Of a stretch of 64,000 bases of DNA, positions 25,371 to 33,026 are shown one piece after another. The stretch is from NCBI RefSeq assembly GCF_034808145.1, contig NZ_JAXHGM010000002.1, positions 124,001 through 188,000 on the forward strand, given 5' to 3'. This DNA comes from Halorubellus sp034808145 (GTDB lineage Archaea; Halobacteriota; Halobacteria; Halobacteriales; Natrialbaceae). Each line of letters opens with the position of its first letter. Position 1 is the first letter of the stretch. The notes under the pieces were generated by a model. It was not told the origin of the DNA and ran no database searches. It worked only from the letters and a program-made list of their open reading frames with translations. Both the position numbers and the translations under genes were made by a program.

Positions 25371-26294
25371 ATGTGTCGGTTCGTCGCGTACCACGGGCCG
25401 CCGATTCGACTCGACGAACTCCTCTACGGGCCAGCGCACTCCATCGTCAAACAGTCCACGGACGCGCGGGAGCGCCCGGAGCCACTGAACGGCGACGGGT
25501 GGGGCGTCGGCTGGTACGAGCCCGAGCGGTCGCCAGAGCCGGCGGTGTACCGCGAGGTCCGGCCGGCGTGGGGCGACGAGAACATGCGACGCATCAGCCC
25601 GCTCGTGGAGACGCCGGTGTACGTCGCGCACGTCCGCGCCGCCAGTCCGGGACTGGCGGTCCACGAACGGAACTGCCATCCGTTCCCGGGCGGCGAGCAC
25701 ACGCTCGAGGACCGCCGGGACCGCGACCCCGTCGTCGAGGGCCGGCAGGAGCTCCTGTTCGCGCACAACGGCGCCATCGGCGGGTACCGCGACGTCGTCC
25801 GTCGGCTCCGCGAGGACCTCGACGACGGGCACTACTTCTCCATCCACGGGTCGACCGACAGCGAGCACGCGTTCGCGCTCGTCCAGCAGTACCTCGGCGA
25901 CGACGCCGCCGACCCGTCGCTCGCGGACCTCGTCGACGCCGTCGAGGCGACCATCGAGCACGTCGAACGCCTCCGCGTCGACGTCGGCGCGGGCGAGGAC
26001 CCGACGGACGCGAACTTCTGTCTAACCGATGGCGAGCGCGTGGTCGCGACCCGGTACGCGAGCGAGTGCGCAGACGCCGCGCAGACGCTACACGTCGGCG
26101 AGGCGGGCGGGTTCGTCGCCGACGGCGAGTACGCCGGCGCGGTCGACCCCGACGACGACGCGGCCACCCTCGTCGCGAGCGAACCCCTGTTCGAGGACGA
26201 CCGCGTCTGGCGGGACGTCCCCCGGAACCACCGCGTCACCGTCGCCGCCGACGGCACCACGCGCGTCGACCCGCTCGACGTCGACGTGCCCTGA
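25371..26294 (+). CDS. Class II glutamine amidotransferase
   Basis: N-terminal-nucleophile amidotransferase domain protein (YafJ-type) predicted to release ammonia from glutamine. The nucleophile Cys2 follows the start Met (MCRFVAYHG); LNGDGWGVGWYE, PVYVAHVRAASPG and LFAHNGAIGGY are the family motifs for glutamine binding and the oxyanion hole, and HGSTDSEHAFALV is the C-terminal one. 307 residues; no acceptor domain is fused, so what receives the ammonia is unknown. Start at the ATG at 25371, because Cys must become residue 1 after Met removal; the longer frame upstream is non-coding. Confidence 0.9.
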   Translation: MCRFVAYHGPPIRLDELLYGPAHSIVKQSTDARERPEPLNGDGWGVGWYEPERSPEPAVYREVRPAWGDENMRRISPLVETPVYVAHVRAASPGLAVHERNCHPFPGGEHTLEDRRDRDPVVEGRQELLFAHNGAIGGYRDVVRRLREDLDDGHYFSIHGSTDSEHAFALVQQYLGDDAADPSLADLVDAVEATIEHVERLRVDVGAGEDPTDANFCLTDGERVVATRYASECADAAQTLHVGEAGGFVADGEYAGAVDPDDDAATLVASEPLFEDDRVWRDVPRNHRVTVAADGTTRVDPLDVDVP

Positions 26295-26319
26295 CCGCTC
26301 GACGTCGACGCCTCCTGAC

Positions 26320-26443
26320 CGCTCGAGGGGTCGCGACGAGCGCCGGCTACGCGCTCGGGGACCGCCTCGGCTCGGACGACACCTTACTCCGGGACGGCGT
26401 GCTCTCGCTCGCCGTCGTCGTCGACCTGCTCGCGGTCGAGTAG
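26320..26443 (+). pseudogene. Fragment of a duplicated small membrane protein gene
   Basis: One frame here reads SAGYALGDRLGSDDTLL, RDGVLSLAVVV, matching AGYALGDGLGSDDTLL, GYGVLALAVVA of the intact gene at 29435-29698; the nucleotide match is strong over about 90 bp. No start is left, and the 3' end runs into the C-terminal codons of the opposite-strand surface-protein gene. It is a remnant of a paralogue or of a duplication flanking that gene. Confidence 0.7.
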
Positions 26444-29155
26444 TTCGCGCTCGGCGAACACGACGTAGACCATCTCGGGCGTTTCGGTCACCTCGAACGT
26501 CGCCGCGTCGCCTTCGGCGACCTCGCCCTCGCCGGTCCAGTCCGTGGGGCGCTCGATCGACGGCGGTGCGACGACGCTCAGGTCGTCCGCGTCGACGGTG
26601 TCGCCGCCGGCGTGTTCGACCGTGAGAGCGTCCTCGGCGGCGTCGTAGGAGACGTCGAACGCCGCCGACGGCGCGACGGTGTGTTCGCCGACCTCGACCG
26701 CGTCGTCGACCGCCGTCCACTCGACGGTGACGGTCTTCCCGACCGGGACGTCGCCGAGGTCGACCGTCGCCTCCCAAGTGAGCGTGTCGTGGACGTCACC
26801 GGGCTGCTCGTCGACGGGTTCGCCGTCCACGAGGACGCGGAACTCGTCGGCGTCGCGGTCGACGGCGTCCCGGTACGTCGCGATTAGCGAACCGTCGTCG
26901 CGCTGGAACCCGAACGCGTGCCGCGGCGTCATCGAGAAGTGCGCGATGCTCCGGACGGACGTGGTGTTCTCGGTCTCGGTGCGGACGGTGAGCGCGACAC
27001 GGTCGTCGACGCCCGCGTCCACGGTGACGCTGTCGCCGTCGGTCAGCTCGTCGTACGCCGCGGCGAACGCGGTCGTGTCCCCGTCCTCGCCGCCGCCGCC
27101 CGAGGCGCGACGGCGGACGTGGAGTCGCGCCGGGTCCGCCGGCTGCTCGCCGACGTACACCAGCTCCAGTTCCTCGGCGTCGGGGTCGTACGACGCCTCG
27201 ATGGCGTCCCGACCCGTCGTCGTCCCGCCGACGCGGGACTCGACGTCCTCGCCGACCCACACCAGTTCCACGGACGCGAACGGCGGCACGTCGACGGCGA
27301 ACTCGTCGCCGGAGCCGAACGTGTCGAACTCGTCGCGTGGCTGCGTCTCGGTCGCCTTCCGGTCGACGCGCACCTCGAGGTCCTCGGCCGGCAGCGACTG
27401 GCCATCGCGGTGCGTGAACGTGGCGGTCCCGTCGTCCGCGTCGTACGTCACCGAGACGTGCGTGCGCGGCGTGACGACGTGCTCGGCGACGACCATCGAC
27501 TCCTCGGGCTCCACCCACTCGACCGTGAGTTCGCTCCCGAGCGGGAACTCGCCGACCGCGACGGTATCACCGCGCGACAGCGTCTCGGTCTTCTCGGCGA
27601 GTTGCGTGTCCGCGGGCTCGCCGTCGACGAGCAGTCGGAACTCGTCGGCGTCCCGCTCCGTGGACCCGTGGTAGCGCAGGACCGTGCCCTGCTCGGGGTG
27701 CGTGGAGACGTGGAGCCGCGGCGGGGAGACGCGGACGTGCGCCAGGGGGCGCGCGTTCAGGCCGGTGACGTCCGGGACGGCCAGTTCGAGGCGGACCGAA
27801 TCCCCGAAGGAGACGCCTTCGACGACGACCTCGTCGCCGTCGGTGAGCGTGTCGCCGGCGTCCGCGAACGCGTCCTCGATGGTGCGCACGCCGTCGTCCT
27901 GGTTGTGACTGACGGTGAGATTCGAGGGGTCGGCGTCGTGCTGGCCGACGTACCGGAACGTCGCCGTCCCGGCGTCGGTGTCGACCGTGCCCTCGAACGC
28001 CTCCCGGTCGACCGTCTCCGAGGCGTACGTGTAGTAGACGTTCGCCGGTTCGTCGAACCAGCGGAGGCCGACGACCGCGAGCGGGCCGGTATCGACGGTG
28101 AGCGCGTCCCCTTCGGTGAACGCGTCGCCCTGGTCGGCGGGCTGCGTGTCGGCGAGTTCGCCGTCGACCCAGAGCTCGAGTTCGTCCGCGGGGATGGCCT
28201 CGCCGCCCCGATGCGTGAACGTCATCGTCGTCGTCTCCCGGTCGAAGCTCGTGCGGACGTGGGCGTCGGGTGCGGCCTCGCGGTCGTAGTCGGGTGCCGC
28301 TTCGACGGTAGCTCGGACGCGGATCGCGTCGTCGACCGTCGAGACGTCGGTATCGACGACCTCGTTCGGTTCGACGTCCGCGACGATGGCGCGCACGAGG
28401 TCCTCGTCGAGGGCGGCGTCCGCGGTCGGGAACAGGTAGTACTCGGTCTCGCCGCTTCCCGTCAGTTCGCTGGGGTGCACGCTGAACCCGGCGGCGAGCG
28501 CGCGGAGCTCGCCGCTCGCGGTATTCGAGATGTTCGCGTCGCTCGGGTCTGGGACGAAGAGGACGGTCTGCATCGAGTCGAGCGCGTCGAACGCGGTCGC
28601 GACGCCGGCGGTCTCCTCGCCGAACCGCGGTGCGTCGCCGACCGCCACCTCGGCCATCGTGGTCGCGGTGTCGACGCGGGCCGCCTCGTCCTCGCCGCCG
28701 GCGAACGCGGCGTGGCCGTCGGTCGACGCGACCGCGAGCGTGCCGTCGTCGTCGACCCGCCAGTCGTCGACGGCGGTCGCGGCGTCGTCGTCGGTGGGGG
28801 CGTCGAAGGACCCGCGGGCGGTCCCGAGGCGACGGTCGTAGTCCGCCGTGAACACCGACGCGACCGTCGAGAGAGCCGTCGGGTCGACGTCCAGCGCCTC
28901 GGCGGTCGAACGCGCGGTGTGCGTGAGTTCGTCGGCGCTGTCGACGTCAACGGTTTCGACGATGACGGACCGGTAGGTCCGTTCGACGGCGTTCGCGGGG
29001 GGGAGGGCGGCGATCGCCTCGGCGGGACTAGTCGACGACCCGCCGCGGCCAGCGGGTCGTTCCCGCGGGTCCGTGTCGGCAGCGACGGACCCGGTCAGTG
29101 CTGCGATGGTCAGTGCGCTTCCGCTGAGGAAGCGCCGCCTGGAGGGCGATGTCAC
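26384..29155 (-). CDS. Tat-exported surface protein of seven tandem beta modules
   Basis: A 923-residue exported protein. The Tat motif SRRRFLSG stands near the N terminus, before a hydrophobic stretch. Residues 1-300 have no recognised domain. From about residue 298 to the end are seven modules of roughly 85-90 residues, strand-rich and rich in Thr/Asp, like the C-terminal DUF1628-type domain of haloarchaeal pilins (ALTVEHAGGDTVDADDL). They alternate as A-B-C-A-B-C-A: A has TFTHRGG/TFTHRDG, B has YVGQHDADP/YVGEQPADP, C has RDADEFRLLVDGEPAD/RDADEFRVLVDGEPVD. I take the GTG at 29155 as start; the TTG at 29194 overlaps the TATA box. Probably a surface or adhesion protein. Confidence 0.8.
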   Translation of the reverse strand: MTSPSRRRFLSGSALTIAALTGSVAADTDPRERPAGRGGSSTSPAEAIAALPPANAVERTYRSVIVETVDVDSADELTHTARSTAEALDVDPTALSTVASVFTADYDRRLGTARGSFDAPTDDDAATAVDDWRVDDDGTLAVASTDGHAAFAGGEDEAARVDTATTMAEVAVGDAPRFGEETAGVATAFDALDSMQTVLFVPDPSDANISNTASGELRALAAGFSVHPSELTGSGETEYYLFPTADAALDEDLVRAIVADVEPNEVVDTDVSTVDDAIRVRATVEAAPDYDREAAPDAHVRTSFDRETTTMTFTHRGGEAIPADELELWVDGELADTQPADQGDAFTEGDALTVDTGPLAVVGLRWFDEPANVYYTYASETVDREAFEGTVDTDAGTATFRYVGQHDADPSNLTVSHNQDDGVRTIEDAFADAGDTLTDGDEVVVEGVSFGDSVRLELAVPDVTGLNARPLAHVRVSPPRLHVSTHPEQGTVLRYHGSTERDADEFRLLVDGEPADTQLAEKTETLSRGDTVAVGEFPLGSELTVEWVEPEESMVVAEHVVTPRTHVSVTYDADDGTATFTHRDGQSLPAEDLEVRVDRKATETQPRDEFDTFGSGDEFAVDVPPFASVELVWVGEDVESRVGGTTTGRDAIEASYDPDAEELELVYVGEQPADPARLHVRRRASGGGGEDGDTTAFAAAYDELTDGDSVTVDAGVDDRVALTVRTETENTTSVRSIAHFSMTPRHAFGFQRDDGSLIATYRDAVDRDADEFRVLVDGEPVDEQPGDVHDTLTWEATVDLGDVPVGKTVTVEWTAVDDAVEVGEHTVAPSAAFDVSYDAAEDALTVEHAGGDTVDADDLSVVAPPSIERPTDWTGEGEVAEGDAATFEVTETPEMVYVVFAERELLDREQVDDDGEREHAVPE

Positions 29156-29177
29156 GTCCTCACTGAACTGTCGTACG

Positions 29178-29184
29178 TATAAAA
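29178..29184 (-). promoter_or_regulatory. TATA box of the repeat-module surface protein
   Basis: TTTTATA on the minus strand, centred 26-27 bp before the GTG at 29155, which predicts a leaderless transcript and decides the start codon. Confidence 0.6.
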
Positions 29185-29434
29185 CAACTGTCAAAGGTGA
29201 AACGGTTCTTTCGGTTACCCATGGATGTCGAGCGAGAACGCCACGAACGCCGTGGCGACGCTCTCTGCAGGACGCTGACGCTCGCGGAACACCGGTTCGA
29301 TACCTCGCGACTCGGCGTCGACACTTCTACGAACGTGACACGTGCTCACGCGGTCTGGTCGTCGGCTCGACCCGTCGACCACTGCCCGCACTGCGACCCA
29401 ACGCTTTTCGCCGCGACCGCGGTACTGTGACGCG

Positions 29435-29698
29435 ATGCTGTTCGCGCTCGCCACCGCGGTCGCGTTCGCGGTCGTCGTCGGCGCGGTCGCGGTCCGGCAG
29501 CGTCGTCGTCCCACCGCCGTCGAGTCGCTCCCGGGCGTCGTCGGCGCCGCGAGCGCCGCGGCGCTCGCCGGCTACGCGCTCGGCGACGGCCTCGGTTCGG
29601 ACGACACCCTACTCGGGTACGGCGTGCTCGCGCTCGCCGTCGTCGCCGTCCTCGTCGCGCACGCCGCGACGCTCCCGCCGCGCCAGGTCGACGCCTGA
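29435..29698 (+). CDS. Small haloarchaeal membrane protein
   Basis: 87 residues with three hydrophobic segments (ALATAVAFAVVVGAVAV, VVGAASAAALAGYALGDG, GVLALAVVAVLVAHAATL). The conserved-looking GYALGDGLGSDDTLLGYG is also found in the fragment at 26320-26443, so this is the intact member of a pair. Function unknown. Confidence 0.65.
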   Translation: MLFALATAVAFAVVVGAVAVRQRRRPTAVESLPGVVGAASAAALAGYALGDGLGSDDTLLGYGVLALAVVAVLVAHAATLPPRQVDA

Positions 29699-29799
29699 CC
29701 GCCGCTCCGACGCGTTCGCCCGCCCGTAGGCGTTCACTCGGCGTTTCCCGTGGAAACCGAGTCATAACGATACGCTGTCGGCTCCTCGGAGCGAGCGCC

Positions 29800-29970
29800 A
29801 TGCCACGACACCTGGAGTGCGTCGTCGACGGCTGCGACGCCGTCATCGAAGCCGACACCGACGACGCCATCATCGAACAGGCCGCGGCGCACGCGCGAGA
29901 GGCACATCCCGACCTCGACGTCGACGACGAGATGGAGCGCGAGCTCCGCTCGCACATCACGACGGTGTAG
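29800..29970 (+). CDS. DUF1059-family small protein
   Basis: A 56-residue protein, easily missed for size: MPRHLECVVDGCDAVIEADT, AIIEQAAAHAREAHPD, HITTV at the end. Two cysteines (7 and 12) and the helix AAAHAREAH match the DUF1059 pattern (a short zinc-knuckle-like beta-alpha fold known in archaea and bacteria). Role unknown. ATG at 29800, stop TAG at 29968. It is convergent with the sensor-domain gene at 29995. Confidence 0.75.
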   Translation: MPRHLECVVDGCDAVIEADTDDAIIEQAAAHAREAHPDLDVDDEMERELRSHITTV

Positions 29971-29994
29971 GCGCTCGCACGACGTCGCGCGCCG

Positions 29995-30738
29995 CTACCC
30001 ACCGCCGGCGAGCGGCGCGTACGCGTCGTCGAGCATGACCGCCGTGTACCACTTCAGTCCGCGAGCGAGCAGGTTCAGGGCGTGCAGGCCGAGGAGGACG
30101 AGGAGCGCGCCGGCGACCGCGACGACGAGTGCGTCCCCGAGCGTCCGGACGCGCCACGCGCCGAGCGTCCACACCGCCTCGAACCCGACGAGGAGCTTGT
30201 TCCACGCGACGTACAACGACGGGTGCAGCTCCACGGGTCGGTCCGTGACGACGCCGACGTACAACCCGGGTTCCCGGTGGTAGAGCGGGACGAGGAGCAT
30301 ACTGACGCCGGTCGTGAGCACGGTCGTCGCGAGCGCGAACCCGAGCGTCCCGAACGCGAGCTTCGAGGGCAGGTAGACGACGGTCTTCCACGTCGAGGCG
30401 TCGGTGAGGACGGCGACCAGGCGGTCGCGGAGCGGCCCGTCCGCCGGGAGCGCGCGCGACCCGAGGTCGAGGTCGAGGAGGTACCGGGCGAGGACGCGCT
30501 CGACCGACCCGGCGACGAGCGCGCCGACGACCGTCAGGAGGAAGATCGGGACGCCGACGACGACCACGGCGAGCCCGACGCCGAGGGAGAGCCCGACGGT
30601 GACGAACACGAGGTACGCGATACCGAGCGGGAACGCCAGGCAGAGATAACAGAGGTTCAGGTACGTCCGGGCGCGCACGGGGACGCCGAGGAACGCACGG
30701 AGGCGAGCGGCGACCGACGGTGACCGCGTGGAGGACAT
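29995..30738 (-). CDS. Membrane protein of the 'putative sensor' family (paralogue 1)
   Basis: 247 residues with about six membrane segments in two blocks: LNLCYLCLAFPLGIAYLVFV and VVVVGVPIFLLTVVGALVAG at the N side, then TTVLTTGVSMLLVPLYH, and a C-terminal pair including LLVLLGLHALNLLARGLKWY. The layout, with the LYHREPG and DLDLGSRALPADGPLRDRL elements between helices, matches the PF13796-type 'Sensor' domain that in actinobacteria sits in front of histidine kinases; here it is alone. Closely related in plan to the protein at 32085. ATG at 30738; a TATA at 30767-30773 predicts a leaderless transcript. An inverted repeat upstream is shared with two other genes. Confidence 0.8.
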   Translation of the reverse strand: MSSTRSPSVAARLRAFLGVPVRARTYLNLCYLCLAFPLGIAYLVFVTVGLSLGVGLAVVVVGVPIFLLTVVGALVAGSVERVLARYLLDLDLGSRALPADGPLRDRLVAVLTDASTWKTVVYLPSKLAFGTLGFALATTVLTTGVSMLLVPLYHREPGLYVGVVTDRPVELHPSLYVAWNKLLVGFEAVWTLGAWRVRTLGDALVVAVAGALLVLLGLHALNLLARGLKWYTAVMLDDAYAPLAGGG

Positions 30739-30766
30739 CCGTACGTTACGCAGCCGCGAGTTCGAG

Positions 30767-30773
30767 CATAAAC
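30767..30773 (-). promoter_or_regulatory. TATA box of sensor-domain gene 1
   Basis: GTTTATG (minus strand), centred 27 bp before a predicted start at about 30743, 5 nt from the ATG. Confidence 0.55.
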
Positions 30774-30781
30774 GTTCGGGT

Positions 30782-30804
30782 CGAGTTGGCGAGCCAGCAA
30801 CTCG
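30782..30804. promoter_or_regulatory. Inverted repeat CGAGTTG-N9-CAACTCG (site A)
   Basis: Perfect 7-bp arms with a 9-bp spacer; it contains the core GTTGGCGAG found again at 32021 and 33898. It lies about 12 bp upstream of the TATA centre of sensor gene 1 and also in the divergent region shared with the HTH gene (start 30932), so a single regulator could act on both directions. Confidence 0.65.
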
Positions 30805-30931
30805 CCCCCGGGGTTCTCCCGTCCTGGCGACGGACGGACCACGCGACGTGCTCGTGGCGCGTTCACCCACCGCAGTCGTTCGCCCGTCCGACCGCGACGC
30901 TTTTGTCGACGGTCCAAGTAGTCGCGTGACG

Positions 30932-31276
30932 ATGCCGCCGGAGGCCGAGGTCGACGAGGTCGTGGACCTCCTCAGCGACGGGTACGCGTGGCGGATCCTC
31001 GTCCACACGCGCAACGAGCCGAAGTCCGTGGACGCGCTCAGCGACGCGTGCGACGCGGACCCCTCCACCATCTACCGCCGCGTCGAACGCCTCCAGGACG
31101 CCGACCTCCTCACGGACGACCAGATGCTCGACCCGGACGGCCACCACTACAAGGTGTACGCCGCGAACCTCGACGCCGTCCACGTCTACCTCGAAGAGCA
31201 CGGGTTCGACGTCGACGTCGACCGACGCGAGGACCCGAGCGACCGCTTCACGCGCCTCTACGAGGGATTCAAATGA
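30932..31276 (+). CDS. Winged-helix (ArsR-like) transcription regulator
   Basis: 114 residues; the core is a winged HTH: VVDLLSDGYAWRILVHTRNE, SVDALSDACDADPSTIYRRV, LQDADLL and the wing HHYKVYAANLDAV. No metal-binding cysteine pair is seen, so the ArsR label means fold only. The stop codon overlaps the ATG of the small membrane protein gene (ATGA), a strong sign of joint function. The ATG at 30932 is preferred; a GTG two codons earlier is in frame. A TTTTG box near 30900 predicts a nearly leaderless transcript. Best candidate for the regulator of the flanking inverted repeats, by position only. Confidence 0.85.
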   Translation: MPPEAEVDEVVDLLSDGYAWRILVHTRNEPKSVDALSDACDADPSTIYRRVERLQDADLLTDDQMLDPDGHHYKVYAANLDAVHVYLEEHGFDVDVDRREDPSDRFTRLYEGFK

Positions 31277-31653
31277 CCGCGAGCGCGCTGGGGCAGTCAG
31301 TGGGACCGATGGAGCAGGCAGCGAGCGCGCTGGGGCAGTCAGTGGGACCGATGCAGACGACGACGGGCGGCGACCCGGCGGTCGTGTTCGCGGCACTCGG
31401 GGCGCTGTTCGTCGCGACCGCCCTCTCGCTGTACCTCGCACTCCGCCTCTACCGCGGGTACCGGGACGGTGGACGGCCGGGGATGGCGGCGCTCGGCGTC
31501 GGGCTCGTCCTCCTGACGACCGTGCCGATGACGCTCCGCGTCGTCCTCGCGACCGTGCCGGGCGTCGGCGGGTCGACGCGCGTCCTCGCCGTGACCGCCA
31601 GTCAACTCGCCGGCCTCCTGCTCATCCTGGGGGTGGTCTACGGTGGACGCTGA
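31273..31653 (+). CDS. Small membrane protein with duplicated N terminus, coupled to the HTH gene
   Basis: 126 residues, three membrane helices (VFAALGALFVATALSLYLAL, ALGVGLVLLTTVPMTLRVVL, VTASQLAGLLLILGVVYG). The first 27 residues consist of ASALGQSVGPM repeated in frame (period 14 codons), each repeat ending at an ATG, so the ATGs at 31273, 31309 and 31351 are alternative starts; starting at 31351 would give a protein without the repeat. In haloarchaea small membrane proteins of this shape often accompany such HTH genes (DUF7521 by memory). Role unknown; possibly a membrane anchor or anti-regulator. Confidence 0.72.
   Translation: MTASALGQSVGPMEQAASALGQSVGPMQTTTGGDPAVVFAALGALFVATALSLYLALRLYRGYRDGGRPGMAALGVGLVLLTTVPMTLRVVLATVPGVGGSTRVLAVTASQLAGLLLILGVVYGGR
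31279..31353 (+). repeat. 33-bp perfect direct repeat, period 42, with ATG in each copy
   Basis: The stretch 31279-31311 is repeated exactly at 31321-31353, both ending with ATG, in frame with the membrane-protein gene. Confidence 0.9.
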
Positions 31654-31703
31654 AGCGAGCGGCCGCCTCCAGATGGCCGTCTCCTCCTCGATGGAGGTGG
31701 TGT

Positions 31704-31988
31704 ATGGCGGGCGTTGACTCCGGCACGCTCGCGGCGCTGGCCGCCGGAGCGACCGCGCTGGCGGGGAGCGCGGTCGCCGCGCTCGCGTACCGCGGCGCCG
31801 TCCGGAACGACAGCGCGGCGATGCGGTACCTCGCCGTCGGCGTCGCGTGCATCGCCGTCCTCCCGTTCCTCCTCGTCTACGGCCTCAACCCGCTGCTCGC
31901 GCTCTCGGACGCCCAGTCACTGCTCGCGGTGTCGCTCGCGAACGTCGCCGGCCTGCTCGCCATCCTCTACTCGCTCGACGGCACCTGA
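31704..31988 (+). CDS. Small membrane protein
   Basis: 94 residues, three hydrophobic stretches (TLAALAAGATALAGSAVAAL, YLAVGVACIAVLPFLLVYGL, LLAVSLANVAGLLAILYSL). Start at the ATG at 31704. The plan resembles the coupled protein at 31273 (related size and helix order, similar QSLLAVSLANVAGLL versus RVLAVTASQLAGLL), so the two are probably paralogues. It lies 50 bp downstream in the same direction, in the same putative operon. Confidence 0.72.
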   Translation: MAGVDSGTLAALAAGATALAGSAVAALAYRGAVRNDSAAMRYLAVGVACIAVLPFLLVYGLNPLLALSDAQSLLAVSLANVAGLLAILYSLDGT

Positions 31989-32020
31989 CCGGACAGTTCT
32001 CCTACTTGTATCTTTGGGTC

Positions 32021-32041
32021 GGTTGGCGGGCGAACAACTCG
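32021..32041. promoter_or_regulatory. Inverted repeat sharing core GTTGGCGGG (site B)
   Basis: GTTG, 9 bp, CAAC with right arm CAACTCG identical to that of site A; read on the opposite strand it matches site A at about 22 of 27 positions over the longer stretch. The spacing to the TATA-like box at 32049-32056 is about 12 bp, as at site A. Confidence 0.6.
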
Positions 32042-32084
32042 CCAGCGCTTGATATGGGGTTCCCGCCGGAACGAACGACTGGAG

Positions 32085-32711
32085 ATGGCAAACGAACAGA
32101 CCGCTCACGGGCGCCGGTCGCTCCTGGCCGCGCCCCTCGACCCGTTCACGTACCGCACCCTCGGCTACCTCGTGCTCGCCGCACCCATCGGGCTCGCGTA
32201 CACCGTCCTCCTCAGCGTCGGGTTCGGCCTCAGCGTCGGCCTCAGCATCACGCCGCTCGGCCCCGTCGTCGTCGTCGCGACGCTCCTCTCGGTCGTCGCG
32301 CTCGCGTGGGCCGACGCCCACCTCACCGGCGGCCTCCTCGGCGTCGACGTCACCCCCAGGCTGCCCGCCGTCGACCAGGGCGTCGTCGACTTCCTGAAGG
32401 AACTGGCAGTCGGGCGGGCGACGTGGACGAGCGTCGCGTTCCTCGCGTACCGCGCCGTCCTCGGCGTCGTCGCGTTCGTCGTCCTCGTCACCGGCGTCAC
32501 CACGACCGCGGCGTTCCTCCTCGCGCCGTTCGCGTACGGCGACGCACTCGTCCTCGGGACCACGACGTCGTACGTCTTCGTCGACACCCTCGCCGAGAGC
32601 CTCCTCGTCGCCGCCGCCGGCGTCCTCACCGGACTCGGGACGCTCTATGCCACGAACCTCCTCGGTCGCGCGAGCGCGCACGTCACCGACGCGCTCTTCG
32701 CCGACGCCTGA
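32085..32711 (+). CDS. Membrane protein of the 'putative sensor' family (paralogue 2)
   Basis: 208 residues, about six membrane segments, same plan as the protein at 29995: a first helix pair (TLGYLVLAAPIGLAYTVLLS, SITPLGPVVVVATLLSVVAL), a cytoplasmic stretch DVTPRLPAVDQGVVDFLKEL, then VAFLAYRAVLGVVAFVVLVT and the C-terminal SLLVAAAGVLTGLGTLYATN. ATG at 32085; TATA-like box 32049-32056 gives a short leader. No kinase or other output domain is encoded, so sensing (if any) must pass through partners. Confidence 0.78.
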   Translation: MANEQTAHGRRSLLAAPLDPFTYRTLGYLVLAAPIGLAYTVLLSVGFGLSVGLSITPLGPVVVVATLLSVVALAWADAHLTGGLLGVDVTPRLPAVDQGVVDFLKELAVGRATWTSVAFLAYRAVLGVVAFVVLVTGVTTTAAFLLAPFAYGDALVLGTTTSYVFVDTLAESLLVAAAGVLTGLGTLYATNLLGRASAHVTDALFADA

Positions 32712-33026
32712 AACGCCCCGCCGTCGGAACGCGACCACCGTCCCCGCCGCTTCGGCCCTCCCGCACGCACTCGCTTTCCTCCGCGCCATCCGTCGCCACT
32801 CGACCTCGGCGTTCGTGCCGTCGACGGCAGCACCACGTCAGGCTACAATACCGGTCAACCCGCACACGACGCGGCGCGTCGGTACCGGCTGTACAGGACC
32901 CCGCGTCGGTGGTGGCTGTGCAGAACCTCGCGTCGGGCTCCGTCGCTGGGTTCTCGCAACGCTCGACCTCCCGGCCGAGGCGTCCACGTATCGAACCGAG
33001 GTCGCAGAAGGAATCCGCGCGCCGCG
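32712..33026. other. Gene-free stretch with imperfect 27-bp repeats
   Basis: I see no gene. Around 32888-32936 two imperfect copies of a 27-bp unit (GGCTGTACAGGACCCCGCG / GGCTGTGCAGAACCTCGCG) lie in tandem, with further partial similarity up to 32960. Convergent ends of the sensor gene and the DUF4097 gene meet here. Confidence 0.5.

Noticed and set aside
26918..29182. 754-codon plus-strand frame antisense to the surface protein
   Set aside because: Shadow; minus strand has the Tat signal, TATA box and repeats.
29156..29194. TTG start at 29194 for the surface protein
   Set aside because: That codon lies at or upstream of the TATA box; the GTG at 29155 fits the predicted transcript start.
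29197..29430. 77-codon plus-strand frame upstream of the small membrane protein
   Set aside because: GTG start within the divergent promoter of the surface protein, composition not haloarchaeal-like; no motif.
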